This document shows positions 1 to 8,632 of a stretch of DNA of 64,000 nt, piece by piece (position 1 is the first letter of the stretch; the number at the start of each line of letters is the position of its first letter). Source of the stretch: Tsuneonella suprasediminis (GTDB taxonomy: Bacteria > Pseudomonadota > Alphaproteobacteria > Sphingomonadales > Sphingomonadaceae); NCBI RefSeq assembly GCF_003605755.1, contig NZ_RAHJ01000022.1, positions 124,001-188,000 on the forward strand, read 5' to 3'. The notes under the pieces were generated by a model. The model searched no databases, was not told the origin of the DNA, and saw only the letters and a list, made by a program, of their open reading frames with translations. The position numbers and the translations under genes were made by a program.

Positions 1-801
1 CTCGCCAAATTTGGCCCAGTCGCGCGCGGTTCCCTGTATCACGCTGCCGCCGATCAGCGTGCCGCTTGCGTCGAATTCCGGCACCATCGAATCCATGCCC
101 AGCGGGCCGAACAGGCGGCTTTGTAGGTAATCGGCCACTGCTCTGCGCCGCGCATCGGGATCGTCCGAGCGGCTGAGAACCCGAGCGGCGATGTCAGCCA
201 GAATCACCGAGGTTGCGCTGGAGTATTCGAATTTGCTGCCCGGTTCTGCCTCTAGCGGCTGGCTCTCGGCGAAGTCGGCCATATCGTCGCGCCCGTCGAG
301 GAACAGCATCCGCACTTCGCTCGATTCGTAGGGCGGATTGCCCGCTTCGGTGTGGCGCAGTCCGCTGCGCATTTGCAGCAACTGGCGCAAGGTGATTTCG
401 CCGCGCGGATCGCCTGGGCGTCGCCAGCGCGGCACTGGCGGCGATTCATCGAGTCGCAGCCGCCCATCGGCTACTAGCATCCCGATCATCACGGCCGTTA
501 CGGTCTTGGCCATCGACCAAGATATGAAGCGGGTGTTCTTGTCATAGCCCGGTTCATATCGTTCGGCAGCGATGTAGCCGCCGTGCATTACCACGACCGC
601 GCGGGTTTCCCCCAATTGCGAATCGACGAACAGATTATCGACTGCACGAGCCAGTTGCGCGCGCGGAGCGCCGGGATTTTTGGCCACGGCGGACATTGCT
701 TCCTTGCTCAGCGGGGGAGGCGGTGCCTCCGCATCTGTGCCGCAGCCGGCAAGGGCTGGCAGGAAGGCGAGGCAAGCGATAAGGGGCGATAAATGGCGCA
801 T
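1..801 (-). CDS. Serine hydrolase of the class C beta-lactamase fold, lipoprotein (partial)
   Basis: The gene runs leftward off position 1, so only the first 267 residues are present. The N-terminus is a lipoprotein signal ending in LAGC with the acylated Cys at about residue 20, which predicts an envelope location. The catalytic Ser-x-x-Lys is SMAK at residues 96-99 and the second motif YSS is at 193-195, as in the CubicO / 6-aminohexanoate-dimer hydrolase group. The third motif would lie beyond the window. Family members are esterases, amidases or peptidases acting on small substrates, and the sequence does not show which. Its start codon is only 19 bp from the divergent start at 821, so the two genes share a promoter region. 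True beta-lactamase activity is unlikely for this subgroup. Confidence 0.85.
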   Translation of the reverse strand, partial: MRHLSPLIACLAFLPALAGCGTDAEAPPPPLSKEAMSAVAKNPGAPRAQLARAVDNLFVDSQLGETRAVVVMHGGYIAAERYEPGYDKNTRFISWSMAKTVTAVMIGMLVADGRLRLDESPPVPRWRRPGDPRGEITLRQLLQMRSGLRHTEAGNPPYESSEVRMLFLDGRDDMADFAESQPLEAEPGSKFEYSSATSVILADIAARVLSRSDDPDARRRAVADYLQSRLFGPLGMDSMVPEFDASGTLIGGSVIQGTARDWAKFGE

Positions 802-820
802 CGGTCGCGTCGCTTCTGGC

Positions 821-1195
821 ATGGGGGATTCCCGCTTGGCAACGCCAAAAACCCGTTCTCGCAAGGCAAATGCCGGTCCGCGGCGCGGCATACTGATCTG
901 GTTTGCAGTCATCGCGGTCGCAGGTCTGGCCCTATGGGCGGTGTTCGGCAATGCAGCACTTGGCTATGCGCGCGCCGGATCGGCTTACAGCGCGCGAGTG
1001 GCCTGTTCGTGCGTCTATATCGCAGGGCGCAGCCTTGACGACTGTGCCAAGGACAAGATCGCAGGGATGGAGCTGATCCGCCTGTCAAAAGACGCCGAAG
1101 CGAAAAGCGTGACGGCTCGTTTCCCGCTATTGGCCAGCGATACAGCGAGTTTCCGTAAGGGATATGGTTGTGTGTTGCAGAGGTGGGATCACTGA
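821..1195 (+). CDS. Small single-span membrane protein with conserved-looking cysteines, unknown function
   Basis: A 124-residue protein with a basic N-terminus, one transmembrane segment at about 23-43 and an extracytoplasmic C-terminal part. Cysteines sit at 62, 64, 75 and 117, in the context ACSC, DDC and GYGC, which suggests two disulfides outside the membrane. I do not recognise a named family. The ATG at 821 is chosen because it lies directly upstream of the membrane anchor. An in-frame extension further upstream would read back into the divergent hydrolase. The shared intergenic region suggests joint regulation with the hydrolase, perhaps as an accessory envelope protein; this is inference only. 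Confidence 0.6.
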   Translation: MGDSRLATPKTRSRKANAGPRRGILIWFAVIAVAGLALWAVFGNAALGYARAGSAYSARVACSCVYIAGRSLDDCAKDKIAGMELIRLSKDAEAKSVTARFPLLASDTASFRKGYGCVLQRWDH

Positions 1196-1224
1196 AGGCA
1201 ATTAAATATTGACTTAATATTATA

Positions 1225-1242
1225 AGATGACTCCTGTCATCT
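1225..1242. terminator. Possible bidirectional hairpin between convergent genes
   Basis: A perfect 7-bp stem (AGATGAC / GTCATCT) with a TCCT loop lies just after the stop of the 821-1195 gene and overlaps the stop codon of the convergent acetyltransferase gene. The left flank is AT-rich. There is no clean T-tract, so termination is uncertain. Confidence 0.35.
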
Positions 1243-1887
1243 GAGATATGGTGTGCCCTTTTTGCGAGACCGTACCTTTTTACACGGGCTTCCATAAGCA
1301 ACAATATTGTCATCAATTGTGGTATTAACATAGCTGTTTGCGCCAATTACCACATCTGATCCAATATTGATTCCGTGTTTAATATTCGCTCCGATGGACA
1401 CGGCAGATCGTGTACCAATGTGCACATTGCCTCCGCAAAATACACCGGGAGCGATAGATGAAAATGCATTCATGCGGCAATCGTGATCAATAGAAGATCC
1501 TGTATTCAGAATGCACCCGCTCCCCACAATAGAGTTGGGGCCAACGTTCGCGAAAGGCATGAGTATTGATCCGGCACCTATTTGTGCATTCCATCCCACA
1601 GCACTTGCTGAATGGATGAGAGACGGAAATCGCGCATTGGGCATCATCTTCTTAATTTCGGAAGATACTTTCTCTCGAATATAGTTGTCTCCGATGGCAA
1701 TAAATAAATTGTAATTATAAAATTGAGATAGGCAATCTTCAACTTTGATAATCGGAATGCCTGCAAATTCTGATGCATGATTTTTGTCGTCTACATAAGA
1801 TACGACTTCGTACCCGGAAGAGAGCGCGACATTCGTTGCGCTAACTGCGTGACCGCCAGTGCCAATAATAACCAGTGGGGTGGGCAT
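1237..1887 (-). CDS. NeuD/PglD-type sugar O- or N-acetyltransferase
   Basis: A 216-residue protein. Residues 1-80 form a Rossmann-like PglD_N domain (LVIIGTGGHA near the start), and from about 95 onward there is a left-handed beta-helix of hexapeptide repeats. SSIDHDC carries the His that acts as general base in PglD. Such enzymes acetylate nucleotide-linked amino sugars or sialic acids for surface glycans, using acetyl-CoA. The start at 1887 is preferred because AGAAGG lies 9 nt upstream; the ATG two codons earlier is only 3 nt from it. The gene is markedly AT-richer than its neighbours and no other glycan genes flank it, so it looks like an acquired or orphaned member of a surface-polysaccharide cluster. 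The substrate cannot be told. Confidence 0.85.
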   Translation of the reverse strand: MPTPLVIIGTGGHAVSATNVALSSGYEVVSYVDDKNHASEFAGIPIIKVEDCLSQFYNYNLFIAIGDNYIREKVSSEIKKMMPNARFPSLIHSASAVGWNAQIGAGSILMPFANVGPNSIVGSGCILNTGSSIDHDCRMNAFSSIAPGVFCGGNVHIGTRSAVSIGANIKHGINIGSDVVIGANSYVNTTIDDNIVAYGSPCKKVRSRKKGTPYLR

Positions 1888-1907
1888 GAGCATGAACCTT
1901 CTTGTTA

Positions 1908-1922
1908 TCAGGCAGTGCCTGA
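1908..1922. promoter_or_regulatory. Perfect 15-bp palindrome upstream of the acetyltransferase gene
   Basis: TCAGGCA-G-TGCCTGA, 7-bp arms around one central base, lies 20 bp upstream of the acetyltransferase start and between it and the end of mnmA. It could be an operator or the end of the mnmA transcript. No T-tract follows on either strand. Confidence 0.3.
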
Positions 1923-1964
1923 ATCACCATGCGTTCTTCGGGTTGTTTCGTAATTGCGTTATGA

Positions 1965-3125
1965 TCAGCCTTCCGTCCCATCTATCCAGCCGCCGCCCAC
2001 CACGCGGCCTCCGGCGTAGATCACTGCGGCCTGGCCAGGGGCCACGCCGAATTCGGGATTGGCGAAGTGGATCGTGGTGTCGGCATTGTCCCCCAGCGGC
2101 CCTTCGAGGCTGATCGGAACAGGCTTTGCCAGACTGCGAACCTTTGCTGTCAGCGGTTCGTCTGTCGGCAGGGGGCCGATGCGGTTGGTTTCGGTCAGGC
2201 GGGCGGCGCTGACGGCCAGCATTGCCTTCGGTCCCACGCGTACCTCAGCGCTGTCGGCATCGATCCCGATGACATAGAGCGGTTCGGGCTGGCCGCCGAT
2301 TTCCAGACCGCGCCGCTGGCCGACGGTGAAGTGAATCACCCCCGGATGCCGGCCCAGCGTTTCGCCGGTGGCCGCATGGACGATTGCGCCGGGTCGCGCG
2401 CCTTCAGGGCGCAGCTTGGTGACGATCCCTGCGTAATTGCCATCGGGGACGAAGCAGATATCCTGACTGTCGGGCTTGCCCGCCACACGCAGGCCCGCGG
2501 TTTCGGCCAGTGCGCGCACTTCGGACTTGGGAAGGCCGCCGAGCGGGAAGCGCAGGAAATCGAGCTGCTCTTCCGTTGTGCCGTAGAGGAAGTACGACTG
2601 ATCGCGCGCCGGATCGAGTGCGCGGTGAAGTTCCGGGCCCGCAGCACCTTCCACCCGCCGAACATAATGGCCCGTTGCCAGACAGTCGGCCCCAAGCTCG
2701 CGTGCCATACGCAGCAGGTCGGTGAACTTCGGTCCCATGTTGCAGCGGATGCAGGGCACCGGTGTGCGGCCCGACAGGTAATCATCGGCAAACCGCTCGA
2801 CGACTTCTTCGCGAAATGCGCTTTCGTGATCGAACACGTAATGCGCGATGCCCAGCCTGTCGGCCACGGCGCGGGCATCGCGGATATCGTCGCCCGCGCA
2901 ACAGGCGCCTTTGCGTCCGGTGGCAGCGCCATAATCGTATAGCTGCAGCGTAATGCCGATCGTTTCGGCCCCGCTGGCAGCGGCCAGCGCGGCGACGACC
3001 GACGAATCGACCCCACCCGACATTGCGACCACGATGCGGCATTCGCTGGCCGGGCGTGGCAGATCGAACAGCGCGGCGGCGGTTGCGGCGTCGATGGCCA
3101 TAGGGGGAATAACGGAGGTGTTCAT
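1965..3125 (-). CDS. mnmA: tRNA-specific 2-thiouridylase MnmA
   Basis: MnmA puts the 2-thio group on wobble uridine 34 of Lys, Glu and Gln tRNAs, taking sulfur relayed from cysteine desulfurase. The PP-loop SGGVDSS is at residues 36-42, the catalytic cysteine in CIRCN is at about 129, and the second catalytic cysteine is in DICFVPDG at about 225, matching C102 and C199 of E. coli MnmA. Length is 386 residues, normal with a short N-terminal extension. The reading frame stays open to 3242, but the stretch upstream of 3125 does not look like family sequence. No clear Shine-Dalgarno precedes 3125 or the alternative ATG at 3101. It reads away from the sciP side and is apparently monocistronic. Confidence 0.95.
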   Translation of the reverse strand: MNTSVIPPMAIDAATAAALFDLPRPASECRIVVAMSGGVDSSVVAALAAASGAETIGITLQLYDYGAATGRKGACCAGDDIRDARAVADRLGIAHYVFDHESAFREEVVERFADDYLSGRTPVPCIRCNMGPKFTDLLRMARELGADCLATGHYVRRVEGAAGPELHRALDPARDQSYFLYGTTEEQLDFLRFPLGGLPKSEVRALAETAGLRVAGKPDSQDICFVPDGNYAGIVTKLRPEGARPGAIVHAATGETLGRHPGVIHFTVGQRRGLEIGGQPEPLYVIGIDADSAEVRVGPKAMLAVSAARLTETNRIGPLPTDEPLTAKVRSLAKPVPISLEGPLGDNADTTIHFANPEFGVAPGQAAVIYAGGRVVGGGWIDGTEG

Positions 3126-3293
3126 ATGGTGTTGCGGGCCCATACACGCACCGCGCGCCGCTGGCCAGCGGTTGGGGGCGGGGCACCCTGCGGCAAACCG
3201 CAGGTCAGGTGCAGGAAATCGGTAACTCATCCTAACCACCAATGAATTTGGATTTTACCGAATGTTGACCGGTGCTCGGCTAGACAATGGAGC

Positions 3294-3578
3294 ATGATCG
3301 AACGACACACCTTTGTTGATGCTTCCCCCGCTCCACCGTCCGGCGCGATGCGCCGCGTTGATTGGGGGGAACTCGTGGCGAGGCTAGCGGCTGCGCGTGA
3401 TCTGCATGACTCGCTGGCGCAAGCGAATGCCAGCGCCAGCTTTGCCCCGGCGATTGCCGGGCGAGATAATAGCGAAGAGCCCGTTAACCACTGTGTTTCA
3501 GGCGTTGGCAAAGGTGTTCCGGCAGATTGCCCGGCAACGAACATCAACACGGGCAAGAGTGACCGAGAAACCCCATGA
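3294..3578 (+). CDS. Small hypothetical protein translationally coupled to sciP
   Basis: A 94-residue soluble protein whose stop overlaps the sciP start (ATGA, 3575-3578). The overlap argues that it is a real gene co-translated with sciP. It contains a short predicted helix (RVDWGELVARLAAARDLHD), an Ala/Ser-rich middle and a polar tail. Sphingomonad genomes, as I recall them, often carry a short protein of this style ahead of the DUF1153 gene, but no biochemical function is known to me. A role in setting SciP level or activity is an inference from position only. Confidence 0.55.
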   Translation: MIERHTFVDASPAPPSGAMRRVDWGELVARLAAARDLHDSLAQANASASFAPAIAGRDNSEEPVNHCVSGVGKGVPADCPATNINTGKSDRETP

Positions 3579-3874
3579 TCGAGAACCAGAAAATCCGGCC
3601 GGCATCGGTAATCGGGCCGCTTGGCGAACCCCTTTCTCTGGGAGATTTGCCGAAGCCCGACACCAAACGCTGGGTCGTGCGCCGCAAGGCGGAAGTGGTC
3701 GCGGCGGTCAATGGTGGCCTGCTGACGATCGACGAAGTACTCGAACGCTATAACCTGACTCTCGAAGAGTTCGCTTCGTGGCAGCGCGCAGTCGATCGTT
3801 CGGGAATGCAGGGTCTGCGCGTCACCCGTATCCAGCACTATCGCGATCTCTACGAACGCCAGCTCAAGTACTGA
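3575..3874 (+). CDS. sciP: CtrA inhibitor SciP (DUF1153)
   Basis: A 99-residue DNA-binding protein of the DUF1153 family. In Caulobacter, SciP binds CtrA-dependent promoters and blocks CtrA activation, restricting it to one cell-cycle phase. The helix-turn-helix core is recognisable from about residue 30 (RWVVRRKAEVVAAVNGGLL) through EVLERYNLTLEEFASWQ to the C-terminal recognition region ending near 95. Length and sequence match the family closely. It is coupled by a 4-bp overlap to the small gene upstream. Its presence implies the CtrA cell-cycle circuit in this organism. Confidence 0.93.
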   Translation: MIENQKIRPASVIGPLGEPLSLGDLPKPDTKRWVVRRKAEVVAAVNGGLLTIDEVLERYNLTLEEFASWQRAVDRSGMQGLRVTRIQHYRDLYERQLKY

Positions 3875-4026
3875 TTGCGCTCAAGTTGCAGTCGGCCCGA
3901 TTTGCGGGCATCATCCTGCCTTCCGCACCGGAATTCCGGGCGGAGGGGAACGCACGGTCGTGTGCTTCGTTTGTTTGCCATGCGAAGCGTAGCATTTTCC
4001 GCGCGCTAAACAGGAGGATTACGGAA

Positions 4027-4287
4027 ATGGGCTGGATTGCAACGATCATTATCGGCGGTATCGCTGGCTGGCTGGCCAGCATGGTTATGAACCGCGATGC
4101 ATCGATGGGCATCTTTCTGAATATCATCGTCGGCGTGGTCGGCGGCCTGATTGGTAGCTGGATCGGCACAATGACCGGGTTCCTGACAACCAACGCCGGG
4201 TGGATCATGTATCTGATCACTGCATTTGTCGGGGCTGTCGTTCTGCTGGCCGTACTTAACCTCGTTCAGCGCGGGCGAGTTCGCTAA
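4027..4287 (+). CDS. GlsB/YeaQ/YmgE family stress-associated membrane protein
   Basis: An 86-residue, strongly hydrophobic protein with three transmembrane segments (about 3-22, 31-53 and 60-80). The glycine-rich pattern GGIAGWLAS and IVGVVGGLIGSW is typical of the transglycosylase-associated protein family. Members are induced in stationary phase or by stress in several bacteria, but their molecular activity is unknown. A strong Shine-Dalgarno (AGGAGG) lies 8 nt before the ATG at 4027. The gene is monocistronic and closed by a good terminator at 4318-4353. Confidence 0.9.
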   Translation: MGWIATIIIGGIAGWLASMVMNRDASMGIFLNIIVGVVGGLIGSWIGTMTGFLTTNAGWIMYLITAFVGAVVLLAVLNLVQRGRVR

Positions 4288-4317
4288 ACGGCGCGATATC
4301 CGCAAAGATATTATTGC

Positions 4318-4353
4318 AAAAGGGCGGGGGGGCTTGGCTTCGTCGCCCTTTTT
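4318..4353 (+). terminator. Rho-independent terminator of the GlsB-family gene
   Basis: A 9-bp stem (AAAAGGGCG / CGCCCTTTT) followed by the T-run, 30 bp after the stop codon. The A-rich 5' side means it could also work on the opposite strand for msrB transcripts. Confidence 0.85.
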
Positions 4354-4402
4354 CATTGCCCGATAGGTGTGCCGGTAGTGCCGCCACTGTAGGGCAGGCC
4401 GG

Positions 4403-4891
4403 TCAGGCAGGGTGGAACATCATCGCCGCGCCGTTCATGCAATAGCGTTTGCCCGTCGGCTTCGGGCCGTCATCGAACACATGGCCGAGATGCCCGCCGC
4501 ACCGCGCGCAGAGCACTTCTGTACGAGGGTAGCCGAGCTTGAAATCCCGGTCGGTCACGATGGCGCGAGGCAGGGGTTTCCAAAAGCTGGGCCAGCCCGT
4601 GCCGCTGTCGTATTTGGTTTTGGATGAATAGAGCGGGTGGGCGCAGCCAGCGCAGAGGAACGTGCCCGCGCGATGTTCTTTATTGAGAGGGGAGCTGTAT
4701 GCTCGCTCCGTCCCCGCTTCGCGCAGGATATGGTATTGCGCCCTGGTCAGCTTCCTTCGCCACTGTGCGTCGCTCATCGTGACGGGAAAGGTTCGCGCTT
4801 CGGCTTTCCCACCACATGCCGCCAGACCGGCGACGGCCACAGTCGCCCCCAGTAAAGACAGGAACGAACGACGGGAGGCGGAGCGAATCAT
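4403..4891 (-). CDS. msrB: Peptide-methionine (R)-S-oxide reductase MsrB, Tat-exported lipoprotein
   Basis: MsrB reduces methionine-R-sulfoxide in proteins. The zinc ligands are the CxxC pairs CAGC (80-83) and CARC (128-131), and the catalytic cysteine is Cys151 in RYCMNG. The N-terminus carries a twin-arginine motif SRRSFLSLLG (6-15), a hydrophobic stretch and a lipobox LAAC with Cys26, so the enzyme should be folded before export and anchored in the envelope. The start at 4891 is chosen because it gives exactly this signal. Most MsrB proteins are cytosolic, so this copy likely repairs envelope proteins. It needs an external electron donor that is not in view. It follows the P450 gene on the same strand by 58 bp. 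Confidence 0.93.
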   Translation of the reverse strand: MIRSASRRSFLSLLGATVAVAGLAACGGKAEARTFPVTMSDAQWRRKLTRAQYHILREAGTERAYSSPLNKEHRAGTFLCAGCAHPLYSSKTKYDSGTGWPSFWKPLPRAIVTDRDFKLGYPRTEVLCARCGGHLGHVFDDGPKPTGKRYCMNGAAMMFHPA

Positions 4892-4949
4892 CGCCCGATC
4901 GCCATGTTGGCGATAACCTGCGCTGAACGCCCGCCCCGTCGCGCCGGGA

Positions 4950-6287
4950 TCAAAATTCGGTGATTTCCACTTCCAGCTTGCGGAACCCGTGGACGAAGTT
5001 TGCCCGCACTCGTTCCACATCGCCTGCGACATGCACCCGCATCCGGCGCTTGTGCATTTCTTCGAGCAGGATGCGGAGCTGCATTTCGGCAAGCCGCGCG
5101 CCAACGCAGCGGTGGATGCCATAACCAAAGGCGAGGTGACGCCGGGCATTCTCGCGCGTGATATCGAGCTTGTCTGCGTTTTCGAACACCGTTTCGTCAC
5201 GGTTCGCGGAAAGATACCACAGGATCAGCTTCTCGCCCGCTTTCACAGTCTGGCCGAACAATTCGCTGTCTTCGGTGGCGGTGCGGCGCATATGGGCCAG
5301 CGGGGTCTGGTAACGGATGCATTCCTGCACTGCGTTGGGAATCAGACTGGGATCTTCTTCGAACAGTTTGCGCTGATCGGGGAATTTGTCGAAGGCATGA
5401 ATGATCCCGCTCATGGTGTTGCGGGTGGTGTCGTTGCCGCCCACGATCAGCAGCACCAGATTGCCCATGAATTCCTGCGGGTCCATCTGGTTCATCGCAG
5501 GGGAATGGATCATCATCGAAATCAGATCCGGGCCAGGCTCCTTGTTGGCGCGTTCGATCCACAACTGCTGGAAATAGGCGGCCATCTCGCGCAGGATATC
5601 CATCCGTTGATCGTCCAGTTCGCGAACCAGAGCGATTTCGGTGTCGCCTGCCCAGTCGGACCAGAAAGTGAGCAGCCGGCGATCCTTCCAGGGGAAGTCG
5701 AAAAGGATCGCCAGCATGCCGGTGGTCAATTCGATGGAGACTTTGTCCACCCAGTCGAAAACCTCGCCGCGTGGCAGCGAATCGAGCAGTTCGCCGGTGC
5801 GTTGGCGGATTTCATCGTCCATTCCGGCCATTGCGCTTGGCGTGAATTTGGGGGCAACGGTGCGCCGCTGGCCGGTGTGTTTGGGCCGATCCATCGCGAT
5901 GAACATCGGCAGTTCGAACCGTTCGCGGCCCAGCTCTTCAAGCTGGGCATCGTCCATCCGGTCGAGGATCGTGATGCCGCCATATTCCCAGCTTGAAGAA
6001 TACAGCTCAGGCAGCGCTTCGATATGCTGGATCGCCTTGTGGCTTACGACGTTCCAGTGCGGGCCGTATGGGCTGTTTTCGATCTTGTGCAGATCGCCTG
6101 CCGCGCGCATTTCGGCAAAGATCGGCTGCCAGCGATCTTCCACGTAGATATCGCTGCGGCTGACATCCCACTTTTCCGGGTGCACCGGCATTGCCTGCGG
6201 ATTGGCCTTGAGCGCTGCGTCGAGCGCATCGACCGCGCGCGGTTCGGTGCGCCATGTGGTGGGCTTTTCGGCTGCCTGAGTCGCCAT
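4950..6287 (-). CDS. Cytochrome P450, CYP153 family alkane/fatty-acid omega-hydroxylase
   Basis: A soluble 445-residue bacterial class I P450. Visible motifs are the I-helix GGNDTT (283-288), ExxR as ECIR (322-325) and the heme loop FGYGIHRCVG with the thiolate Cys394. The N-terminal third (NSPYGPHW, SSSWEYGGITI, FIAMDRPKH) matches the CYP153 group, which hydroxylates the terminal carbon of medium-chain alkanes and fatty acids. It needs a ferredoxin and a ferredoxin reductase. A matching reductase lies at 9686-10912, but no ferredoxin gene was seen in the window. The promoter region carries a large dyad (6365-6398) whose core recurs ahead of the acyl-CoA synthetase at 32324, suggesting shared control. 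Confidence 0.93.
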   Translation of the reverse strand: MATQAAEKPTTWRTEPRAVDALDAALKANPQAMPVHPEKWDVSRSDIYVEDRWQPIFAEMRAAGDLHKIENSPYGPHWNVVSHKAIQHIEALPELYSSSWEYGGITILDRMDDAQLEELGRERFELPMFIAMDRPKHTGQRRTVAPKFTPSAMAGMDDEIRQRTGELLDSLPRGEVFDWVDKVSIELTTGMLAILFDFPWKDRRLLTFWSDWAGDTEIALVRELDDQRMDILREMAAYFQQLWIERANKEPGPDLISMMIHSPAMNQMDPQEFMGNLVLLIVGGNDTTRNTMSGIIHAFDKFPDQRKLFEEDPSLIPNAVQECIRYQTPLAHMRRTATEDSELFGQTVKAGEKLILWYLSANRDETVFENADKLDITRENARRHLAFGYGIHRCVGARLAEMQLRILLEEMHKRRMRVHVAGDVERVRANFVHGFRKLEVEITEF

Positions 6288-6364
6288 CGCATTCTCTCCT
6301 GTCGGGCGACTCCATATCGGGACGCCTCTGTCGGAGCCTATCCTGCCGTTACTTACCGCACTGT

Positions 6365-6398
6365 CAATAGTCAGTTGCCGATTGCGACTGATCTATTG
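6365..6398. promoter_or_regulatory. 34-bp dyad upstream of the P450 gene, probable operator
   Basis: Outer arms CAATAGTCAGT and ACTGATCTATTG flank a core GTTGCCGATTGCGACT (6374-6389) that is itself a dyad (GTTGC / GCGAC). On the minus strand a perfect TTGACA (6367-6362) begins inside the gene-proximal arm, so a bound protein would cover the likely -35 element of the P450 promoter. This suggests repression, probably relieved by a hydrophobic ligand; no regulator gene is adjacent. The element also sits just after the ABC permease stop. Confidence 0.5.
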
Positions 6399-6404
6399 TC
6401 CGGC

Positions 6405-7625
6405 TTAGCGCGCGACCTTGCCGAAAAGACGGCGTTTTCCGCTCTGCTGCGGGCCGGATTTCATCACGCGGCGGCGGAACATGGCGGACCCGGCACGCAC
6501 GAAAAGCACCACCCACATCGCCTGCCATGCCAGTGCCACCAGGTGCGGCCACAGATCGGGCACCTGCGCCGCGCGCGAAATCATCGCATAAGGGGAGCTG
6601 GGCGGAAATATCACAGCGGCCAGCTCGACTGGCGATCCCAGATCGGTGCTGGCATATGTCGCCAGAAAGAACACGCCCAGTTGCAGCATCGTGGCCGGCA
6701 TCGACAAGGTCTGCACATCGCGCACAGTCGGGGCCATCGCACCGATAGCGAGGAAGACCGAACCGATAATCAGGTAAGCCATTGCGAAATACAGCAGGAA
6801 CAGCACGACGAACAGCGGCCAGCCAACCGCCGGAACGGGCAGGGATGCCGTCAATCCGCCTGTCGCCCCCATAATCGCCAGCCCGATACCGCCCCAGACC
6901 GCGATTCCCACAAAGCTGACCGCCAGCATAGCGAACAGCTTGCCGAGGAAAACCGCGTCCATCGGGATTGATGCGGCCAGCACTTCGATAATCTTGTTCG
7001 CCTTTTCTTCGACGAGGTTCGAGAGCACCATGCCTGCCAGCAACATCGTCAGCAGGAACAGCAGCGTCAGCGCGGCGGTTGCCGTACCCGCGCGCGCGCT
7101 TTTCTTGGCGGCACCGCTTGTCGTTGTCGATTCGGTGACGACCCGCGGGAAAGACTGCTGGTCCGCGCCCGATGCGGTGGCCGCCAGCAGCGCGACTTCG
7201 CCTTGCCATTTCCTGATCTGATCTTCTGTCCCGGTCAGCACCGGCTGCGTCAGCGAACCGGTCAGTACAGCGCCGTAGTTCTCGCCACTGCGCTGAAGCA
7301 ACGCGGCAGGGTCGCTGGCCTGGACCGGATCGACCAGCGTGATTGCGGGCAGCGACACCAGCGGATCGATGCGATCATGGGCAGCGGCGAAGGCGTGGGC
7401 CTGCTCTGTCGGCATTGCGACGGCGAGTTGCGCGGGATGGGCATTCTTCGCGGCCTTGGCACCGATCGCCCCGGCTCCCCCGCTGACTGCGATCAGGATG
7501 ATCGGGCCGAGCAGGAAGAAGAAAAACGCCTTCGACAGCAGGATCGCCAGAAAATCGCGTCGGGCGATAACGAAAGCAGCGCGTAACAGTGACAGGCGGG
7601 CAGCGGGTGCGGTCTGTCCGGTCAT
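6405..7625 (-). CDS. ABC-2 type transporter permease (NatB-like)
   Basis: A 406-residue membrane protein with one N-terminal transmembrane segment (about 30-53), a large extracytoplasmic domain (about 60-190) and a C-terminal bundle of five or six segments. This is the NatB/ABC-2 architecture with a split first helix. The start overlaps the ATPase stop by 4 bp (ATGA, 7622-7625), so the two form an operon and a transporter complex. NatAB exports sodium in Bacillus, but related systems export other substrates, so the cargo is open. The segment VEEKANKIIEVLAAS is the cytoplasmic coupling region typical of this family. Confidence 0.88.
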   Translation of the reverse strand: MTGQTAPAARLSLLRAAFVIARRDFLAILLSKAFFFFLLGPIILIAVSGGAGAIGAKAAKNAHPAQLAVAMPTEQAHAFAAAHDRIDPLVSLPAITLVDPVQASDPAALLQRSGENYGAVLTGSLTQPVLTGTEDQIRKWQGEVALLAATASGADQQSFPRVVTESTTTSGAAKKSARAGTATAALTLLFLLTMLLAGMVLSNLVEEKANKIIEVLAASIPMDAVFLGKLFAMLAVSFVGIAVWGGIGLAIMGATGGLTASLPVPAVGWPLFVVLFLLYFAMAYLIIGSVFLAIGAMAPTVRDVQTLSMPATMLQLGVFFLATYASTDLGSPVELAAVIFPPSSPYAMISRAAQVPDLWPHLVALAWQAMWVVLFVRAGSAMFRRRVMKSGPQQSGKRRLFGKVAR

Positions 7626-8605
7626 TGGTCTTGCTCCGCCGCATTGCCTTCTTCCAGAGCGCGTGCCGCCGCTTCGCCTGCGATATGGACAAAGGCATCG
7701 TGCAGCCCGGCCCGCTCGATCGATAGCGACAGGATGCCTGCTTCCCCTTCGATCAGTGCGCGCAGCAGAGGTTCGATCCCGCTGTCGGGCAGGGAGAAAT
7801 ACCAGTAATCGCCTTCGTGCCGGGCATCGGCAGGCAAGGCGGCGCGCCATGCCCCTTCGCGGGCGCGGGTTTCCAGCCGGACCTGCGCCGGAATACGGTC
7901 TCGCGCGGCATCGACACTGCCTGCATAGGGCACTTTGCCCCCGGCAATGATTGCCACCCCTTCACACAACCGCTCTGCATGGGCGATGACGTGGGTGGAG
8001 AAAATGACCGTGGTCCCGTCTTCCGCCAGGGCGCGGATCATCCGTTCCAGCTTGCCCTGATTAAGTGCGTCAAGCCCGCTGAATGGCTCGTCCAGCACGA
8101 CCAGTCTGGGCCGGTGCACCAGTGTGCCCAGCAATTGCACAGTCTGCGCCATGCCTTTCGATAGCTGGCGAATCTGCTTGTCGGCGGCGTGACCGAGGCC
8201 GTTTTCTTCCAGCAGCTCGCGCCCGCGCGCGGTCGCTTCCGCCAATGGCATTCCGCGCAAGGCACCCAGAAAACCGATGGCGTCCACCGCCTTCATCGCC
8301 GGATACAGCCCGCGTTCTTCCGGCAGGTATCCGATCAGGCGGCCGATATCGTGCGGGCGCGAATGGCCGAATACCTTGCGAACCCCTTCGTCGGGATCGA
8401 TAATCCCCAGCAGCATCCGCAAGGTCGTGGTCTTCCCAGCACCATTGGGGCCCAGAATGCCGTAGATCGCCCCTTCGGGCACAGAAATATCGACCCCGTC
8501 GACCGCAGTCGTACCGTCAAATCGCTTGACCAGCCCGCGTGCCTCAATCGCAAGCGGGCGCATGGCGTTTTCGGAAACGGGAGTTACGCTTGGCGCGGCG
8601 TCCAT
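7622..8605 (-). CDS. ABC transporter ATP-binding protein (NatA-like)
   Basis: A 327-residue ATPase. Walker A is GPNGAGKTT (52-60), the signature is LSKGMAQ (148-154, a variant of LSGGQ) and Walker B is LVVLDEP (168-174). A C-terminal extension past residue 235 is typical of the NatA/CcmA group. It powers the permease encoded immediately downstream. The start at 8605 is tentative: the internal ATG at 8563, 14 codons later, would also give a complete protein, and neither has a clear ribosome-binding site. The gene is divergent from queG, with only 27 bp between the two proposed starts. Confidence 0.9.
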   Translation of the reverse strand: MDAAPSVTPVSENAMRPLAIEARGLVKRFDGTTAVDGVDISVPEGAIYGILGPNGAGKTTTLRMLLGIIDPDEGVRKVFGHSRPHDIGRLIGYLPEERGLYPAMKAVDAIGFLGALRGMPLAEATARGRELLEENGLGHAADKQIRQLSKGMAQTVQLLGTLVHRPRLVVLDEPFSGLDALNQGKLERMIRALAEDGTTVIFSTHVIAHAERLCEGVAIIAGGKVPYAGSVDAARDRIPAQVRLETRAREGAWRAALPADARHEGDYWYFSLPDSGIEPLLRALIEGEAGILSLSIERAGLHDAFVHIAGEAAARALEEGNAAEQDQ

Positions 8606-8632
8606 GACGTGCGAACTAGCCGTGGATGGTGC

